Source: Balanoglossus misakiensis (lineage: Eukaryota; Hemichordata). From it: DNA of 64,000 bases. The translations under genes were made by a program, and so were the position numbers. This document shows positions 48,272 to 60,705 of the stretch, one piece after another. Under the pieces are notes generated by a model. It saw nothing but the letters and a program-made list of their open reading frames with translations. It ran no database searches and was not told where the DNA came from. The stretch covers positions 6,324,001 to 6,388,000 of the forward strand of contig CM082581.2 of the NCBI GenBank assembly GCA_040954595.2. Reading direction: 5' to 3'. Position 1 is the first letter of the stretch; every line of letters begins with the position of its first letter.

Positions 48272-48736
48272 AGCATTTCGAGTTAATTTCTTTTCACGGA
48301 TGTTGGGACCGATATTAGACCTATCTGTCACGAAAACTTGGTTAACTTCCGAGGTCGTCTTCAAATGATTTTTGGCACGTTTGTGGACGTCTTTTCCGAG
48401 GTCACCAACATACCACCGAAAACACGCTAAAAACTACTACTATTACCGACAGATTCTCATAAAATTTACGTCTGCAGTGCAAAATAGGAATCACTTTCGA
48501 AATTTATCGAGCTAGCATGGTATTTTATTGTACCACGGAGTGTAAAAATCAAGTTGAAAATCACCTTGAAAACTGGCCTATTGCCGTCTGTTTGAAAATT
48601 AACGGTCGCTGGCTTGACGAACTTTCATATGCAAATGAGCACCGTGCGATCTGACTGCACGCATTCGCATGACATGACTTCATGACCTTCACTAACCAGT
48701 TTGACCCCGAAGTGGAGTTCATATGTCATAACCAAT

Positions 48737-51700
48737 ATGGCCGCCAGTGGAGAAGCAGACGCGTACGATTATATCATTGTGGGCGCTGGTAGCTCGGGCT
48801 GTGTTCTCGCAAACCGTTTATCGGAAGATGAGAACACCAGCGTCTTGCTGCTGGAGGCTGGTCCAGACGACACCATGCCAGAAATCCATGCCCCAGAAGA
48901 GATGATGCAACTTATGTTGTCTGACGTCGATTGGCAATACCAGGTGAGAAAACATACAGTAGAAATCCACCAAGACATTGGCCAGCAGACGTTCTATCTC
49001 GTCCCTCAATCCCGTCCCTATATCGTCGTCTCATCTCCAAAAATCTTACGATTCATCTGTTAATCACTCTGCTGACGTTGTCAACTATCAACAGAATCAT
49101 TATAGTCATATTCTAAAAAAAATAATAAAACGGTATAAATGTATATTTTGCAGACAGTTCCACAGAAACACGCATGCTTTGCTATGAGGGACCATCGTTC
49201 TTATTGGCACAAAGGGAAGGTGAGTCGATCAAAATAAGTATATCACTGCATACGATGACCATCCCTGCTATAAAAAGGGCGAAGAACATTTATTTTTCCA
49301 GGTGAACCTGGATTAGATCACACTGTACAATTTTTACCATGGCTTCCAGGTCCTTGGAGGTTCCAGCAGCATCAACGCTATGCAGTATGTGAGGGGATGC
49401 AAAGAAGACTACGATTCCTGGGCAAGACTGGGAGCTAAAGGATGGAGCTACGACGAAGTACTTCCGTACTTTTTGAAATCAGAAAACCAGACAAAGTAAG
49501 CCTGTGTAAGAATTTAGAAAACACTCAATATCGGTTGCAAATAAATGTTCATGTATGCAGTATATACCATTACATAAAACCTGACACTAGGCAAGCGAAA
49601 ATAATTACACTAAACCTAAATAATATTATTTTTGAGCAATATTACTATCTCCTGACTGTCCAGACTCCTGCCTATTTAGGTCGGAAAGGCTGTTCAAAGG
49701 TTGCCCCTCCCCTTATTGAACTGTCTGTGAACCCACGAGACCCATAAGTCATGCAGCTGTTGCTACAGAAAGTTTCCCTCCCCCGGGAAATATAATATAT
49801 GTGCCGCGTATAAGGAAGTAACTGCAATAAGCTGGGAGGGAGTACTGGCACTCACCTGAACATACAGGCACTCGACTTCAGACTTCGCCACCCGAGCCCT
49901 AGATTATCGTCTGCATTTAAAAAGCCAGCATCCCTTGAGGGCGCTGTCTTGAGACAACGTAATGTTGCTAATTTGAATGTACCCCAAAATACCCATTTTC
50001 TATTTAAAGTTACTTTGTTATTACAAGTGGACTTTTTTCATAGAGAGGAATACACAGAACGTGAATACCATTCTAAAGGAGGGCTACTGACCGTATCTGA
50101 TCTACCTCAGATATGCGAAACCAGCAAACTCGTAATTGAAGCAGGTAATTACATATCCAAAATTTATCATAAATATAGTCCATACTTCAAATCAAGTTTG
50201 ATGTAGTCACCTAAGTCAAGGCACTGTTTTATTATGGTGAAATTAAACAAATAATTATACTTAGGTACAGTAATGACCATGATTCTTTGATAACAAAATA
50301 AAAAGCGGATTGAGCTGCACAGAAAGAATGTACTGACCATCTAATAGTCATTATCATCGTAAATCACTTGCATATATGATATCATTAACAATTTTGTCAT
50401 TGTTCATGCAGCTAAGGAGCTGGGTTGCAGGATACATGATGTGAACAACTGTGTTGATACGGTAAGAAAAACAACAACAATCTTTCTTTTCTTTTAAATA
50501 TTACGTTTCAAAAATACAGCATTGATGAAAATAATTTATAATATTACGTTTTAGGTGTGCTATGCCTCCTTACAAATGACCATGAAAGATAATAAGCGAT
50601 GCAGCACAGCCGTTGCATTTCTGAACCCAGCAAAGGGGAGGAAAAACCTGACAATCTGGACAGAATCTATCGCGACAAAAGTAAGGATTAGATTTTGCAC
50701 AGTTGCTTCCTACGTTCACACGGCATTTGCTTGTCGTGCACGGTATTTTGCAGCGGGTGGGCGCGGCAAGGCATGCATGCATGCATTATTGTGATGACAT
50801 TAAGCCAGTCAAGTTACGGATGGGTATCGTTCATTGAATGCGAATAGCAGATATACGCCTGTAGCAGGTTTACATATTAGTCGTGCCTGAATGTGAGTCT
50901 GACGCGTATCTGCAGATCGTTTTCGAGGACAAGAAAGCGACCACGGTTGAGATTTTGAGGAGTGGCAAGAGCAACACAGTAAAGGTGCAGAAGGAAGTGG
51001 TCTTGTCAGCGGGAAGCATAGGATCTCCTCAGGTAATGAACTTTAATATGAACACCGTATGCACATTCCTATACTCTTGCAGTGCAGTTTCACGGGCGAT
51101 GCGTGTTGCTTTTGCGTACTGAAGTGGTCCGTCAAGACAGACATGCGTTGCTTAAATGCCACAGACGTTCGCATTCATGACGTTTCTCTCGCATTTGCGT
51201 TCCTTTCAGCTGCTTATGCTGTCAGGCGTGGGACCCCGGGATCATCTTCAAGCTATGGACATACCTGTTGTGTGCGATCTTCAGGTTGGAGAGAATTTAC
51301 AGGTAATATTATATTCCAACCATAAAGGCACATGTGAGGGCGATACATATTAAATTGTGATTCTGTTTGTTTTGCAAAACATCATAAGTTGGCTTATCCT
51401 ACATGGGCACTCACTATATATATGAACAATACCTTGACCACTTCTACCCATGATCTGTGTTTTGTATCTGCCTTCATTATACATTAATAAACTAAGGTAA
51501 AAAGGTAACTTTGCTTCACACACAGGATCACATCATGACCATGGTGAAATATAAAGGCAATGTAGGCGGTATTGGGCAGGTACGTTTACACCAGAGAACC
51601 AGTGTAATAGAAGAAGAGGACCCAATATAAATCCGTTTTTAATCATGGTCTGCACTCCTAATATCCACGATTATCGCCAAAAGTAAATTATGCCACTATA

Positions 51701-54176
51701 TATAAATACTCACTTTCTCGTCGTTTTTGTCATATTTCAGGATTGGGTCACAAATTGTCTTGAGGTTTGCGGGTTTATCAAAACTCTGGTAAGAAACTTA
51801 ACGTCAGACTCCTTGGCCAGGTTAAAATTATCCACGCTATGTGGAGAATGAGTTAGTACATTACACGCGCATGTCTGTAAAGTTTTGATCGCCAAAGGGG
51901 AATTGAGATTACGTCTACATGTATGATATCTAGCAGTCTATTATTTTTTTTTTAATTTCACTATATGTTGCTCAATTTACAAAACAGGAAGAACTGCCGT
52001 GGCCCGACATCCAAGCAAATTACTCACCTTTTTATAATTTTATGGGAAGTAATGAAAAGAGAAAAATTAACATCAGCGAGGAGTGAGTATTGCCCATATG
52101 ATATTTACTTTAATGGTTCGGGTTCTGAGGCGGAAGATCTCTCAGTGGTAAATTAATTTTGTTTCGCAGAATTTATGCCAGTTATTCATTCCCACACTAT
52201 GTTCTGTTATAGGCATAACTACTTCAATCGAGATGTAATATGGGGGTCCCTGTATGACGTTTCTGAAACGTTTCAGATCAAAAACTGTCGTTAATTATTA
52301 TATGTGTACGGTTTAAGTGGTCCTGAAACGTCTCGGATTTGAGACGGCTTTGCCAGCCACACCTGAGCCGGTGTAAGGATTAACACCTCTCCGCAACCCA
52401 TTGCCGGGGCCGAGCCTATACATAAACTGTGTGTGTGTGGACACGAGGCGACTCAAATGATTAAAGCTCTGTGTTTACCATAGGCAAATAGTGTCTCAAA
52501 TTTTACCCTGTGTGAACCTGGTATAATAATAATGTTGAAAGTTCCCGGCCTTTATTTATTTACACATGTACTGATACCAACAATGGAATTCCCTTTGTTC
52601 CAATTTTCGAACCAGATTCAGCGAAACTTTTGAATGGCACGACGATGCAGTGATGGATTCCGCCGAGGGGTTAATCTTCTTTCCAGGACTGCTTCACCCG
52701 AAGAGTGTTGGTAACATCAAACTTGCTAGTCGAAATCCGCTGGACTATCCCCTTATTGATCCTCACTATTTGGAAGATCAAGAGGACGTACAAACTATTA
52801 TAAGGGTGAGAATTTATATCCAAAGCATACATTTCCGCTTAGGCCAAAATAAAAAAAAATATGTGCTGTTCCGATTACCCGACCCACCCTAATTTTTTAA
52901 ACTTTTTAGAGTTTCGTAAACCCGGAAGTGAAATAACGATGTCAAATATACAAAAATTATGAAAATTGCGCAAATCACGCGAGAACTAGGACGAAATCGG
53001 GCGCATCACGCAAGAACTATGACGTCACTCTTCTACACTACGGCGGCAAGATAAATAAAATACTCGCAAAATAAAAATAATCCTTACCTACCTACCCTAT
53101 TTTTGAAAACCATGTAATCGGAACAGCACATATTACTTTTTTGGCCTTATAATTTTTAAATGCGTCATGTGACACTTTGTTCTGATTCAGGTATTTTCTT
53201 TTCATTCTTCCAGGGAGTTCGTTTTATGCAGAAACTGATGAATACCAACGCTATGAAGGGTCATGGGTATATATTTCTGATAAAACTTATTTCATGATGT
53301 ATAGACAGGGAGAGCGAAATGTTTCTTTTTAATCAGTATTTTTCGTTTCGTGTACATTTGCTTTTTCTCCACCCTATAGTATTCTAAAATATCAAATTTT
53401 TCTGCTCGTTCACAAGTCATGTGTATGTTTTCAGACCAAAGCTATTGTTGACAAATAGAAATTAATACAATACTACTGATTATTCTCACAACGCTATGCA
53501 TGCTGGGAAGATTAATACTTAGATTGTGTCCTTCTTTTAGGACAAGAAACCGTATAGCACAGGAAGAATAACCATGGCCAGCGGTGGGGCTTTAATGCTT
53601 CTTCTTATATATGACTTCTGTTCACTTGATTTAGCATTACTCCGGTGTTTTTGAAGTTTCCAAATTGCTCCCACGAAATAGACAGCGATGGATATTGGGA
53701 ACACGTCATTCGTCACATAACGATGACTATTTGGCACCCAGTGGGCACTTGCAAGATGGGCGCGTCTTGTGATCCCTCTGCAGTGGTTGACCCGTGTCTC
53801 AGGTGATATTCTCATTGCAAGATATCTTTTTTTGCTTTTTATGTGTAATTTTCTTCGTCTACACTAACATTGGTTACAATATGGTGGAAGTAGGGCCCTG
53901 TTTAATTGTTTAATAGGTACAATCATCATCCTTGCACTTTCATACTTAACTGGAAAATAACTCAAAGCCCTTTGTCTAATGTACATGTTTGTCATCAATG
54001 TTAACTGGTTTTAACATTAAAATGTTGTTTTTTCCTGTTGATTCAGAGTTCAAGGATTGGACAACGTACGTGTTGCGGATGCCTCCATCATGCCGCACCT
54101 ACCATCTGGAAATACAAACGCCCCCTGCATCATGATCGCCGAAAAGGCTGCCGACTTGATCAAGCATAACGCGTGA
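48737..54176 (+). CDS. GMC8: GMC-family FAD oxidoreductase, choline-dehydrogenase-like
   Basis: Fifteen exons: 48737-48943, 49154-49219, 49350-49495, 50044-50144, 50412-50461, 50555-50680, 50916-51032, 51210-51302, 51526-51579, 51741-51788, 51988-52082, 52616-52805, 53214-53266, 53635-53802, 54047-54176; 547 residues. The Rossmann motif is GAGSSG rather than GAGSAG, which keeps the three glycines. [34 protein letters not shown] and SGNTNAP are intact. Exon 6 begins [13 protein letters not shown], unlike the VGFGYIQ type. The C-terminus is KHNA, whereas all the others end in Met. The 5' flank (from 48659) continues the GMC7-type flank across the inserted element. AATAAA is at 54483. Intron 12 contains a MITE. 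Confidence 0.88.
52842..53146. mobile_element. MITE in GMC8 intron 12
   Basis: The left end GGCCAAAA, then ATATGTGCTGTTCCGATTAC (to 52878), is mirrored by the right end GTAATCGGAACAGCACATAT, then TTTTTTGGCC (53114-53146). The terminal inverted repeats are about 33 bp with a length difference in the A run. TTA flanks both sides, a possible 3-bp target duplication. There is no coding capacity. No copy is present in intron 12 of the other genes. Confidence 0.85.
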
Positions 54177-55008
54177 TTTTGGACCTCAAAGAAAACCATA
54201 GATCGAATCAACATTGCAACGTTGCCATAGAAATCATGTTGTAGGCCCCATATGTGATATTCTATATGCATCACTAACTGTAGTTCTTAAAATAACAACC
54301 AAATGTCTGTTTTGAGTCGCGTTGTGGACGGTATCGTGGTATACATTTGTATGTATAGGGTGAATACTTAGAGACGTGAAACGATTACGTATTCGTGGTC
54401 ACAACAATTTATAGTGAATCTATATTGTTGATTGTTTCTTCCTGGCAACAAGTCTTTTGGTTTGTGAAATATCCATATTTCCAATAAAAAACGTGGTGTC
54501 TTAATCCAGGGCACGTAGTCTGCAGGCGTGGGTTTTATTTATCAAAAAGGTACAAGACAGTGGCCGACATCACTACAACTAACCATAACCTCGAACTACT
54601 AAACGTGAGGCGGTATGGTTTTGCTCCTTGAAGTATGACCACATGCGCATCGAGATATATGTTTCATTTGTGGTTTAGTGTCACCTCATTTAAGGACTTC
54701 TGTTGTCAGAACAACTGACCTTGTACATTTAATATTTTTACGAGGACTGGACAATATCACCGTGATTCACACGTCCTTGGTATCAGGGACGAGCCCGAGC
54801 TCCCTCCCCAAGTTATGCAGCAACATTGTGAACCACACTAACCTCGGCAAACTAGTTCCCCTTGGACGCTGGCATATATTACCTTCAAAATAGAACGACC
54901 CAAAATTTACCATTGTTTACTAATGCTCCCGGCCATGCCAGTCCAATGACATGTGCACACGAGTGGCCTTGGTGACCTACATGCAAGCGTGTCACCAGAC
55001 GCTTCAAC
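54177..55008 (+). other. GMC8-GMC9 intergenic region
   Basis: GMC8 3' UTR with AATAAA at 54483, an exon 15 relic at 54738-54783, and the GMC9 5' flank. Nothing else was recognised. Confidence 0.55.
54738..54783 (+). pseudogene. exon 15 relic downstream of GMC8
   Basis: The frame L-R-G-L-D-N-I-T-V-I-H-T-S-L-V matches the start of exon 15 in live copies ([15 protein letters not shown]). The catalytic GNTNAP part is not recognisable. It is a different remnant from those at 40473 and 46505, which keep the end of the exon. Confidence 0.5.
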
Positions 55009-58000
55009 ATGGCCGGCAGCGAAGGGTGCGATGCCTACGACTACGTGATCGTCGGTGCTGGTAGCGCGGGTTGTGTTCTCGCCAACCGTTTGTCTGAAGA
55101 AGGCAACACGACGGTTCTGCTCATAGAGGCTGGCCCCGAAGACACCAAGCCAGAAATTCACGTCCCCGTCCAGCAGAGGTCTACCTTGCTGTCTGAAGTT
55201 GATTGGCAATACAAGGTAAAACTTCCTGTAGATCTCGCGTTCCCACACAGAAGCACATAACGTGCTGTAACGATTTCTGTCCGTCTGACCGTCCGTGTAT
55301 CTGCCCGCGTGTCAATCAGTCTGTCTATCTGTCTCTCTGCCTGTGTACCTGTCTGCCTGTGTACCTGTCTGTCTATCTGTCTGTCTGCCTGATCGTCTCA
55401 CCGATACCTCAAGGAGAGCCGACAAGACGTTAAGATGTCTCTCATGATTTATCACCAATGCTTTGTTCGCTGAAAGCAGAACAAGGTGAACTTTTCTTTT
55501 TAAAAGAAGGAAAGTACAGTTCACTTGGTCGTACTACATGCATATTGTGAAAGTCAATACTCTCATTTTTACAGACAGCTCCACAGAAGCATGCGTGTTT
55601 TGCTTTGAGAGATCACCGAGCTAACTTTCACAGAGGAAAGGTAAGTCCGATACGATATTACGTTTGGTCTGAAAATCTCCCTGAGAATCCAAGCCTTGTA
55701 CACTATAGCAATGGCCAAAGTTGTAAAATACGATTCACTTATAGTTGGTGGGGCCCGTTCAACCCTGAGATTTCGTCGGATGGTCGATCTGTAAAAGTCG
55801 CACACGTCTTCTGCAGGTCCTTGGAGGTTCCAGCAGCATCAACGCTCTGCAGTATGTGAGGGGCTGCAAGGAAGATTTCGATTCCTGGGCAAGACTTGGA
55901 GCTAAAGGATGGAGCTATGATGAAGTGCTGCCGTACTTTTTGAAATCCGAAAACAATACCAGGTGAGTTGTGCCGTAAGGAACTAGAATGCAGTTTTTTT
56001 TTGCATTTCTAACTCATCCAAAATGATGTTTTACAAAATGACACTTGTCTTCTGTTAGGATTTCGTCTGTCTATTAGGCCCGTCACTTTCCATATAAGAA
56101 TCACAGCCTTATGCAAAAAATGTACTTCCAATTTGACAATGGGTTTCTTGTTTTCGCAGGGAGGAATATGCAGAAAGCGAATACCATTCTAAGGGAGGGT
56201 ATCTTACCGTATCTGACCTTTCACCTACTTGCAAAACCAGCGAGCTCCTACTGGAAGGAGGTACAGTCTAATGATACTATAGCATTGCGCCACGAAGCTA
56301 ATTATTTTGATTACTCAGCGACCGTATTCAAAATTGCTGTCAAAGATTTCGTAGTGTTATGTCGCCTATGCAACATGTCTGTCCTTTAAAGTCGTAATAT
56401 TTTGACTAAATGTATATTTTGGTTTATACACCTCTTGCTTTGACTTGTATATAGTCTAAGTATAGGGGATTACGTAGGCTGATATGCAAATTTTCATGGA
56501 AATTATTTTCAAGCATTTTTATATGTCCGATTTCCTTTTACGTCTTAAATACTAGACGCAACAGTTGCCATGGATCAGTGCCCTATTGTTTTAAAACAAG
56601 ACGTTGACTGCTTAAGTAAGGCTTGTGTTATGTTTTCTTTACTCAGCTAAGGAACTGGGGTTCAAGCTAAATGACGTCAACAATTGTATTGATCCGGTAA
56701 GAGAAAATTCACTGTTATGTTTTTGCCACTACAATGTTTATTCCAACGGTATAAGACTAACAAAACATCATTTCTTCTCCTGCAGGTTGGTTTTGGCTAT
56801 ATCCAAGCCACCATGAAGGATGGAAAACGATGCAGCGCAGCCGATGCTTTCCTTAACCCAGCAAAGGAAAGGAAGAATTTGACAATCTGGACTGAGACAT
56901 TGACAACTAAGGTGGGAGCGAGTTTCTAGTGTGACATTCAACCTTCTAAAGATGAAAGGGATAAATGATGTATAGGCTATAACGAAATGTATTTGGTATG
57001 TAGCTGGGTCGGTCTGAAACGTTTCTATTGTTACCACTTGCATGGAAGGGCGGGTGTATTAATTTAGGACTGGCTGACATTTTCTTCATTGGTGTGGCAA
57101 AACGATGCCGGTACATGAATGTATTCGTGACGTGTATTTTTCAGATCGTGTTCGAGGAGAAGAAAGCAACCTCGGTTGAGGTCTTAAAAGGTGGCAAACG
57201 CGACACAGTGAAGGTCCGCAAAGAAGTCATCGTGTCAGCTGGAGTTATTGCATCTCCCCAGGTATACGATTTTTATTATTTCGAAATAATTTCATTCTCT
57301 CGATGTTATATTTAATATTATGTAGTCTGTATTGCCACTTTGAAAATACAAACAAGAAACACCCACACTACTTCGAAATTTACAAATGTCATGTGAAATT
57401 CACTAAATGAAAATCGAACGCAATTATTGTCGTGAGAATAATCTTTAATAATTGGCTTCAGATTTTGATGTCATATGGTCTGTCATACGACATTATCTTC
57501 AGCTATAACAAAGTCTGTTATATAGCTGCCCACTTATCACAACATAAACCACGATTGGCTTTCTCATGAAATACTCCTTGCAGCTGCTCATGCTGTCTGG
57601 TGTTGGACCTCGTGATCACCTTCAGGCTCTAGGAATACCCGTGTTGTGCGATCTTCCAGTTGGAGAGAATTTACAGGTAAGACCAGCAGGTACTACTAAC
57701 ACAAAATCAGTTTGTATGATCTACAAATGCGCCTCCAATATTATCTAGTTTGACAGCTTAATTCCTTTTAATTACACAGGATCACATCATGACAATGGTG
57801 AAATATAAGGGCCATGCTGGTGGTATTGGGAACGTAAGTTGACCTCTGACCGACTCCTCTATGTTCACTATTTAGTAGAACGTTTTGATTTGTTGGTGTG
57901 AACCGTGAATTTCAGTGGGTTTAAATTCAATTTGAGTGGTGCTAATTCCGCACATATATAGAGCTGGGCGTTTCAGCGTTCTTCGGGGAGTAAAACAAAA

Positions 58001-59747
58001 CCTGTAGTAGATACACATGCAAAATATACTGAATAAATAAGCAAATATAACTTGTAATATATTTTAAAAGTTAATATTGTTCTGCGCGTGAATATTTCAG
58101 GATTGGTCCACAAATGGCTTAGAAATAGATGGATTTATCAAGACAGTGGTAAGTTGTCTACACGACAAGTTGAAATCACCCATTTAACATTGTAGAATCA
58201 GCATTTCTGCTTCAAGTTCTCAGTACTTGTCTCCCATGTGTTTTACACTAACGATGCAAAAGTGTGAAGGGCTTAAACATGTGAAATATGGTCACTCGTT
58301 ATCGTCTATGACTTCATTCTTCTTTGTACACTGACACAACAGGAAGGGCTGCCATGGCCAGATATAGAGTTATTCTACATACCATACTATTACTTTATGG
58401 GGAGCGGAGAAAAGACGAAATTTAACATCAGCGAGGAGTGAGTATTGCACACACCACCAAACATCTATCCCCACAAATGAGGATTATTTTATAGCATCAT
58501 CCATCACGTCTAAATTTCCCCAACAAAATTACAGTGTTGTGTTTTCCATGTAAGAATATACATGTAGTTTGCAATCGGCAGTATACAATTACTATGCAGC
58601 GATTGGTAGTATTATGATATTATTATTGTTTTAAAAGGATTAACATCTATGGAATTGAATTTTATTTAAATTTTCCGACCAGATTCGGGGAAACTTTTGA
58701 ACACGTTAGCGACGATGCTGTGATGGATTCCGCCGAGGGGTTAATCTTCTTTCCGGGACTGCTTCACCCGAAGAGTGTTGGTAACATCAGACTTGCCAGT
58801 CGAAATCCGCTGGACCAGCCGATAATTGATCCTCGGTATTTGGAAGATCAGGAAGATGTGCAGACTATTTTAAGGGTAAGTAGTGCTATTCGTGCAAACC
58901 TATCTTATTTCTGTGTGTATTTGACGTAGTGTTTGGAATACGTTATTGCTAATATGTCTATTTTTCTTCTTATAGGGCGTTCGGTTCACTCAGAAGTTGA
59001 TGAACACCAATGCTATGAAGGGTCACGGGTAGGTTTCTTTAACCCTTTCACCACCGTGGTTTAGTCCAAACCAATTGTTTTCCATGGTAAGGTTGGACCT
59101 GTAAAGAGGGATATATCATCCAATAATGTCATTGTTTCTCTTTCTTTCAGGATAACTCCATTTTATTATAAGTTTGCCGATTGCCCCCATGAGATAGACA
59201 GTGACCAATATTGGGAATACGTCATTCGTCATATCACTCTGACGATTTGGCACGTGACGGGAACTTGCAAGATGGGGGCGTCCGATGACTCAACTGCCGT
59301 GGTGGACCCCAACCTCAGGTAAAATTCCAGCAGTAGTACGACTGGTGTTCGTATCACCACCACTCTTCTCCTTTAACGAAGGATTAAAGCCTCGTGCCTC
59401 TTATTTACGCTATTTTATGTCGTGTTGACTGTTTTGCCCGTATTGAGGGTGATAGCCACCAAAACAGTGCGTGAGCATTTACTTCAATATTTGTAATAAG
59501 TTAGTAGTTTTACACCATATATATGTAGCAGTCTGTTCATCTATATTTTTAATAAAATTGGTTTCAAAGGTTTTTTCTTTTATTTTTGTGTTTATTTTTT
59601 ATCACTTATTTTTTCAGAGTGCGAGGATTGGACAACGTTCGTGTTGTGGATGCTTCCATCATGCCACATGCTACATCTGGCAATACCAACGCACCTACTA
59701 TCATGATCGCTGAAAAGGCCGCAGATCTGATTAAGCAAAGCATGTGA
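55009..59747 (+). CDS. GMC9: GMC-family FAD oxidoreductase, choline-dehydrogenase-like
   Basis: Fifteen exons: 55009-55215, 55575-55640, 55817-55962, 56160-56260, 56647-56696, 56786-56911, 57145-57261, 57584-57676, 57780-57833, 58101-58148, 58343-58437, 58683-58875, 58976-59028, 59151-59318, 59618-59747; 548 residues. Exon 12 has one extra codon (HVSDDAVM). All motifs are present: [41 protein letters not shown] and [10 protein letters not shown]. Exon 2 has Phe for the usual Trp (RANFHRGK). Its exon 12 is nearly identical in bases to that of GMC8, more so than neighbouring exons. AATAAA lies at 60012. It is the last + strand copy and faces GMC10. Confidence 0.9.
55317..55390. repeat. CTGT/CTAT-type repeat in GMC9 intron 1
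   Basis: Degenerate tetranucleotide tract (CTGT, CTAT, CTCT, CTGC), the same family of repeat as the TGTC part of GMC4 intron 6. Confidence 0.8.
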
Positions 59748-60705
59748 TGTGGAATCAAAAATCACGGTGTCACGGTTTTAGTGATCTAGATGATCGAGCG
59801 ATTTTACTGTAGTGTTCTTACATCTGTGCGAAAGTCATTCCGATTTATATTACATATACTGAAATATGGATATCTAATTGAAATAATGAATTAACCAACA
59901 ATATAAATTTTAGATGTAGAAATTGTCAGATTATCACAAAAATATCTGTATCGGACGTCGCTTTTTAGAGAAGAGGATAACACGAATCAATAACATGGAT
60001 CCGAACTTAACAATAAACATATATATGTACTTACAAAAATTCGTGTATGGAAAACCTTCCTCGTGTTTTTATTTGTAGCGTTGTCAACTGAATACGTACC
60101 AAATACTGCTGATGGATTGTCGACGGTTGGAGTTTCATTCGAAGGGACTGTACTGCGTAAAATCGTCTCATAATTTAGCCTGCCGCAACGATTACTGCTA
60201 TATGGTTAAATTGAAATCACAAAACACGTGAAAATCACCAAATTGTGCAAGACCTCAGACACCAAATTGGGAAACTATATCCATCAGATGGGAGACTTTG
60301 ATTAAAGTACTCTCTTCCTCAGGTATGCTCATTCGCATTTGCAGAGATCGGAGTTCAAGGTGGTTTTTGCGTACGACGAAGAGCTACACAGGTAATATTC
60401 TATTCAAATTGTTATTTTCGTCTTGAAAAATATGTCTTTAATAGAGGGGTGTCATGATGAGAGAGATGTCCGTTAGGAAAGGTTTCATCATATTTTATTT
60501 CAGAATAATCTCACAAGCTCACCATAATATTAAACATCAAATGTTACAATACCAGTTTTTTCTGCCTCAATTTTTGTCTAACTCATAAAATATCAATTGT
60601 AATTGTTTGTAAACAATTAAACAGTGTTTTTAACGAAGCTCTAAATAGCCATGCCAAATAAGTGTACTGGAATGTGTACAAAATCATGACGTGAAGAATG
60701 CATGT
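59748..60705. other. GMC9-GMC10 convergent intergenic region
   Basis: Contains the two 3' ends: AATAAA for GMC9 at 60012 on + and a possible AATAAA for GMC10 on - at 60499-60494. No other gene was recognised. Confidence 0.55.

Larger units (their letters stand above)
46833..48658. mobile_element. DNA transposon-like insertion with 17-bp TIRs, 1,826 bp
   Basis: The left end GCAGTCAGATCGCACGG (46833-46849) is repeated perfectly in inverted form at the right end (48642-48658); both ends also carry CATATGCAAATG just inside. Flanks are AC on each side, a possible 2-bp target duplication; because of sequence overlap the true duplication could be up to CACG (with a 16-bp TIR) or CACGCA. The empty site is visible at 40799-40802, where the flanks are joined. 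I see no convincing transposase: the only notable open frame (47215-47457) arises from a duplicated segment. It is probably a non-autonomous element, superfamily not assigned. Confidence 0.85.

Noticed and set aside
52300-52450. Possible tRNA-derived SINE in GMC8 intron 11
   Set aside because: It contains GC-rich motifs but no recognisable A and B boxes or tail.
60318-60391. Possible exon 15 fragment (CAGAGATCGGAGTTCAAGG) between GMC9 and GMC10
   Set aside because: Only about 10 bases match the GMC8 exon 15 start and the frame does not continue; probably chance.
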